64,000 nucleotides of DNA. It comes from Spisula solida (lineage: Eukaryota; Mollusca; Bivalvia; Venerida; Mactridae). The DNA lies in contig OX365945.1 of assembly GCA_947247005.1 (NCBI GenBank), positions 36,386,551-36,450,550 on the forward strand. Reading direction: 5' to 3'. Under the pieces are notes generated by a model that worked only from the letters and a program-made list of their open reading frames with translations, was not told the DNA's origin and did not search any database. Both the position numbers and the translations under genes were made by a program. Positions 59,380 through 64,000 of the stretch are shown here, one piece after another (positions within the stretch are counted from its first letter, which is position 1; each line of letters begins with the position of its first letter).

Positions 59380-59770
59380 TATAGCCCCACTACTTTAGTA
59401 GGGGGGTCTATATAGGAGTCACTTCGTCGGTCCATCGGTCGGTCAGTCTGTCCCAAAGTTTGTCCAGGCAGTATCTTCTGTATGCATTGATGGATTTTTG
59501 AATAACTTGGTACATTTGATTGCCTTGATGAGACAGTGTGTCATGAGAAAGAATTACCTTGATTTCTCCAAGGTCAAGGTCACACTTTGAGTTTAAAAGG
59601 TAAAAAATGGCTATAAATAGCTTGTCCGGGCCATAACTATGTCATTTGGCCTCAGATTTTATAATCACTTGGTACATTTGTTTGCCTTGATAAGAAGGTG
59701 TGTCATGAGAAAAAATTACGTGAATATCACCAAGGTCAAGATCACACTTTGAGTTCAAAGCTAAAAAATG
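59380..59770 (+). mobile_element. Tandem-unit element, family G copy 2
   Basis: CCCCACTACTTTAGTAGGGG hairpin, GTCTATATAGGAGTCAC, GTCGGTCCATCGGTCGGTC and the AACTTGGTACATTTG units as in 57195. Ends near a C run at 59771. Confidence 0.7.
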
Positions 59771-59861
59771 CCCCCCCCCAACCTAGTTGATGATAGTTCT
59801 GTGTTATGTATTTACAGAAGTTTGTGTATTATTCATCTACATTTATATCTGTCACATACAT

Positions 59862-60090
59862 GTATATCTGTCACATACATAATGCATGGCTCATCTACAT
59901 GTATATCTGTCACATACATAATGCATGGCTCATCTACATGTATATCTGTCACATACATAATGCATGGCTCATCTACATGTATATCTGTCACAAACAGTAA
60001 TGCATGGCTCATCTACATGTATATCTGTCACATACATAATGCATGGCTCATCTACATGTATATCTGTCACATACATAATGCATGGCTCAT
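59862..60090 (+). repeat. 39-bp minisatellite, about 5.5 copies
   Basis: Unit CATCTACATGTATATCTGTC plus ACATACATAATGCATGGCT. Very low divergence. Open in two frames because 39 is a multiple of 3; not coding. Confidence 0.95.
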
Positions 60091-60573
60091 ATTTTCCATT
60101 ATATGCAATATCCGGTTAGTATTAGTCAATGCTAAAGATATCAGTGTGTTGAACGTATCAAATTTCCAAGTACTTTCAATGAATAAATGCATTTTACCAA
60201 ACATATTAATTCACACTGGTTAAACTGTAGGGTGTGACATTCTTGAAGCGTAATGCATTTACATCAGGTATCATGGTGAAGACCATATTTATACTCTGTA
60301 TACATGAGATCTTACATGTGTAGTTAGAAAATAAAGTTAAGTTTTATGTACCTTATTTAATTTTTCATTTCAAGTGATGAAGACTACTGTATTAAGTTGA
60401 CAAAACCACAATTTGTTTGGTAAGAATATAGGTGTCTGTTATAAATGGTAAAGAATTGGGTGTTTTGCAGCAATTTATCTAAAATGAAACTTCAATAATA
60501 AAATAATTAAAGCTTACACACACAAAGGGAAAGCTGACTTTCTTCCATTATTACCTGCGAGCCTTGAGTGAGC

Positions 60574-60838
60574 AGGTATATTGGATAGCATAAAGTAAAA
60601 TATCCATGGAGGGGCACGTGACCTGTTCTCGATGGTTTACGATTTCAAAAAGAATGTCTTGAACCAGACTAATTCCATTATTCCATGCGGATAACATCGG
60701 TCTTTGTCACATTGCAATAGTTTATTTACCGAAGAAATCAGAACTGTCCGAAATTTCAGTGAGCGCTAGGCAATATTGAGACCATGGATCTAAACAGCAG
60801 GTGACTGCAGTTGCATAAGCACAGCGCTTCCCAGTCAA
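60574..60838 (-). repeat. 260-bp dispersed repeat, copy 2
   Basis: Reverse complement of 26261-26520 with shared CCATGGAGGGGCACGTGAC and GCGGATAACATCGGTCTTTG. Confidence 0.75.
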
Positions 60839-61064
60839 TTGTCATGGAATTATCGGAATTGTTTTATGATCTTTGATATTGTTGAACACCGAAGACATGT
60901 CTTATGATAATACCTTTTAATGAACTGATACGAGGTTTTATTTATAAGCATAATATGAACTAATGCACAGCATATTTTTAGCGGACTATGTCAGTTGTCC
61001 TTCATTATTTGTAACATGCTTATCTAGTACTGGATTTTTTGGTGATGCATAACTTCACAAAAAA

Positions 61065-61283
61065 TTGTTTGGTTACGAAGTTACGAATCTGGAGCAAGCC
61101 GTTTCCAAAAGGCGCTACCGAGCGCTGTCCTACGTCTATGCAACCTATCGAAGCGGTTCGTTGCACAAGAAAGCGCTCGATAGCGGTTTGATACGAAATA
61201 TTGGGTACAAAGTAACGAAAGACGATACAAACCTGCTATCGTTTGTCAGTCCGAATGAACATTTGTCAGCCCGATCAAAATGA
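61065..61283 (+). other. GC-richer open segment, coding status unknown
   Basis: 72-codon open frame, MFGYEVTNLEQAVSKRRYRA onward, in a block clearly less AT-rich than its surroundings. It also contains a long stem (CGCTACCGAGCGCT / AGCGCTCGATAGCG), so the base composition may reflect structure. No family recognised, no splice context. Confidence 0.2.
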
Positions 61284-62341
61284 AAATATATCTGTCTGTG
61301 GATAATACACGTTTTTCAATTTGTTTAATTCTAGGTCTACTTAATTCAGGGGTAACTAATTTAAAAATGAATAATTAGATATAATAACAGATAACAACTG
61401 ATTTCAAATAGGCCTTATTTGATATTTTACCTTTTTTTAAATGGGTTGCATGAGCATACCAGATAGTACTTTTGTTCAAAAGAAAAGGCTGTTTTCATTT
61501 CAATTAATCATATTACGATTAAATATCAAACATCTTTAATCTTAATCACCTTAATCAAGAGATTTAGACGGAAAATTACGGGTTTTATTGTATCCAATAA
61601 CGACAACAACAACATGTAATTAGTTTTCACGACCTTTATCCCGCGAATATTTTTTGACGATTTTTGAGGGATTTTTTATTACATCTCGGCGAGGAATTAC
61701 GAAAATGCATTTATTTTACTTTCTTTACAATAACCTACAACTACGATGTGGATTATCACCATCCGGTCCAGATACGTAAATACCCGAAACGGACTTTAAT
61801 TAATTGTATTGCAAACTTTGCGATGGGAAATAACCGAAACATGTGTCTTTTTTATTAGATTTTCTTAAGATTGGTTGATATTTCGCGCATATGAACGATT
61901 CCCGCTCGACTTACTTCGTAATCTCAGAGTAATCATGTATCTCATAACAGTTTGTAGCATCGTTTATGCATTGAAAATTTCCTTCCGAAGCGGGCAAAAA
62001 ATGGCTGCCTTTTTTGTGTCCAAACATTTAGGAAATAGCCCTCCCCATACAAAAGATTGGTTGCGTGCAACCATGGAAGACTGATCATTAATAGTTATTT
62101 TCTTTTCTAGACAGGGGCCTACGCTAGTTTTTGGAATATTTTTAAACATCATTAAAAAATAATAAAAAAATTATGAGCTGCCGAATATTGCATTTTAAAA
62201 TTTTTTTGTTATTCTATTGGCAGCCATTTTCTAGTATCTTTGCTTCAGTGCGGGATTTTAACACAAATTTTTAGATCCATTAGTGAATTCAAACTCTGAC
62301 CAAATCACGTGACATGACTGTGTTATCGTAAACCGGATCTT

Positions 62342-62366
62342 ATCCGTTGGGCAAAGCCCAACGGAT
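62342..62366. repeat. Perfect 11-bp hairpin
   Basis: ATCCGTTGGGC, AAA loop, then the exact complement GCCCAACGGAT. It resembles the terminal hairpins of the families above, which also often use an AAA or TTT loop. Confidence 0.8.
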
Positions 62367-62964
62367 AGTCCGCTATAAATATTATATGGAACAAGGGAGT
62401 CATAATATGCAATTAAGTGTCTTGAAAATTGGTTTGTTATAACAATTTGTTGATAAATTTCGTATGTCAAATTATCGTGCATATAGTTTTCCCAATTTGA
62501 AAGCTACCGGCCTATTGCGCTTATTTTTTTCTCACAATTTTGAGATTTTCATGCTTAATTTTATACACATCAGCTGTTGAATTATGCAGATAGAAGGTCG
62601 AGGATCCTGTCAATTCTCTGTCAAATGAAGTCGGTACATCATTTGCTCGCAGGAACTATTTGACTTGTATATCGTGGATACCATCAGGAATGATAACATT
62701 GTGTTGAGAATGATTAATCAACAACGACAACAACAACAAGGTCGCTTTCAAGTTGAGAGGTTGTTTGATTTCATTGTACTATATTGAAGGAACAGTTCTA
62801 CAGTCCAACTGCAACCAGTGGTCAGGGCACTGGAAATAGCAGATTAAAGACTTATCAGTGTACCCTGAAACTCAGAGCTTAGTCTAGCATACATTGGGTA
62901 TATAAAAGAATGAAGGAGTTTATTCATTGAGCTAGGGTCTGGTACCTGAATCATTTTGTATCCA

Positions 62965-63050
62965 CACATCATTCTGTCATCATTCTGTCATCATATTGTC
63001 ATCATTCTGTCCTCATTCTGTCATCATTCTGTCATTATTCTGTCATCTAA
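62965..63050 (+). repeat. 11-bp tandem repeat, about 8 copies
   Basis: TCATTCTGTCA units with CATATTG, CCTCATT and TTATT variants. Confidence 0.9.
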
Positions 63051-63484
63051 CTTGTGATCAATCCTCAGAATAATTGGGTCCTTCAAATTACTCTGATGAA
63101 ATATAAAAGTCCATTATAATGTACAGTTTTCACTTCAATGAGTTAACTTCTCATAATGTTGAAGGTGGTATTTAATTGAGGTGTTGCTGTGTATGTAGAT
63201 TCACCAAATCAAAGATATTGTCAGTGTATGCACACAGATTTGCATCTATAACATATAAACCATTTAAACTGGGTGTAAATTTTAGCCTGAAGTCATTGTG
63301 ATTAAATAATGGTTTATATATATATCATATAAGTAAATATTTGCCAGGATGTAAGAGAACCTGTTTATGTTGCTCAATGAAAGGTTTATTATAATGGTAT
63401 AAACATGTGGAATACAATGTGTGCTAATTGTAAGGATAATATTGGGACTGTGGCTATTGTATTCTATTTGTTTTATGGTTTAAT

Positions 63485-63865
63485 CTTCCAAAAAATGTAA
63501 CAAGGGAACTAACTGTAGTTTGCCATTTGTTTTGGGGAATTTAATTGTCTCCCTTTGCAAGTCTGCTGTTGATAATTTTAGAATTGAGTTCTACCAGCCA
63601 TTATAGTCTTTGTTAATTTCATTGCAAGGGAATTATCTCTAGTTTAGCTAATTGTTTAAAAAACGTAATAGCCTCCCTTTGCAAGTTGTACTGTTATATT
63701 TTCAGAATTAAGCTCTTTTCAAATTGCATTACCAGTTATTATGTTACGCCTTGTAACAAGAATGGTTTTTCTTTGCTAATTTCATGACAAGGGAACTAAG
63801 TCAACTTTGGCTAATTGCTTTGAAAATGTAATTATCTCCCTTTGCAATCTTTCGAATTGCATTAC
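63485..63865 (+). repeat. About 150-bp degenerate tandem repeat, three copies
   Basis: Each unit has CAAGGGAACTAA or CAAGGGAATTAT, then GCTAATTG, then TCTCCCTTTGCAA and GAATT-AG. Diverged, intronic or intergenic, non-coding. Confidence 0.7.
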
Positions 63866-64000
63866 CAGTTGTTGCATCATGTCTTGCAAGTTGTAACAAA
63901 AATAGTCAGTCTTTGTTATTTTACATCTCCATGTCGTTCATCATGAACACACGGGTCTCAAACCTCTAATATCTAACGAGTTAACAATAAAATACGTAAC

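Larger units (their letters stand above)
60548..62655. other. Intron segment bounded by inverted CTGCGAGC motifs
   Basis: ACCTGCGAGCC...GAGCAGGT at 60555 forms a hairpin, and the complementary GCTCGCAGG lies at 62645. A 260-bp dispersed repeat (60574-60838) is inside, as is a GC-richer block at 61070-61280. May be one 2.1-kb element, but ends are not proven. Confidence 0.3.

Noticed and set aside
58636..60223. Open frames over the 27-bp and 39-bp arrays
   Set aside because: Unit lengths are multiples of 3; repetitive products with no start or splice support.
61875..62084. 69-codon frame ending SKHLGNSPPHTKDWLRATMED
   Set aside because: Open by chance in a repeat-rich intron; no acceptor in the phase required by exon C of the plus-strand gene.
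62090..62130. Acceptor-like TTTCTTTTCTAG as the next exon of the plus-strand gene
   Set aside because: Reading on in the required phase meets a stop within a few codons.

Overview
This is AT-rich eukaryotic DNA with large introns, GT-AG splice sites and dense interspersed and tandem repeats. The repeat style suggests a bivalve mollusc: tandem-repeat mobile elements that end in AACAAGAG/CTCTTGTT, many 3-bp and TA target-duplication MITEs, and a LINE with a (TCTAT)n tail. That assignment is inference, since no species-specific gene is present. No rRNA, CRISPR or prokaryotic feature was seen.

Two genes can be supported. (1) FRMD8 (FERM domain-containing 8, iTAP/Bili) lies on the minus strand. 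Eight coding exons run from a start codon at 16513 down to the left window edge, with every exon junction in phase. They give the divergent N-terminus, the F1 lobe and the start of the F2 lobe, about 225 residues; the rest lies outside the window. (2) A plus-strand gene starts near a YY1-type promoter at about 39.58 kb. It has three coding exons (41413-41979, 52460-53999, 55966-56229), joined in phase, that encode about 790 residues of a Ser/Thr/Pro-rich, probably disordered protein I do not recognise. It continues beyond the last recognised exon.

Layout: 1-16.6 kb is FRMD8 with repeat-filled introns. 16.98-19.27 kb is a 5'-truncated LINE split by a 423-bp fold-back MITE. 19.3-28 kb is mostly intergenic, with one tandem-repeat element and one 444-bp MITE. 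28.1-31.2 kb is an inverted-repeat cluster, with a possible orphan exon between two head-to-head MITE copies. 32.0-33.5 kb is a complete 145-bp-repeat element. 34-39.5 kb holds MITE relics and tRNA-like sequences. 39.6-64 kb is gene 2, whose introns hold many minisatellites.

The most striking object is at 46338-49190: a 2.85-kb element with terminal inverted repeats (TIRs) of about 475 bp, CACTGTG termini and a 5-bp target duplication. It is inserted inside one unit of a 27-bp minisatellite that continues for about 80 copies to its right. The two genes show no sign of working together; they appear to be unrelated neighbours in opposite orientation.
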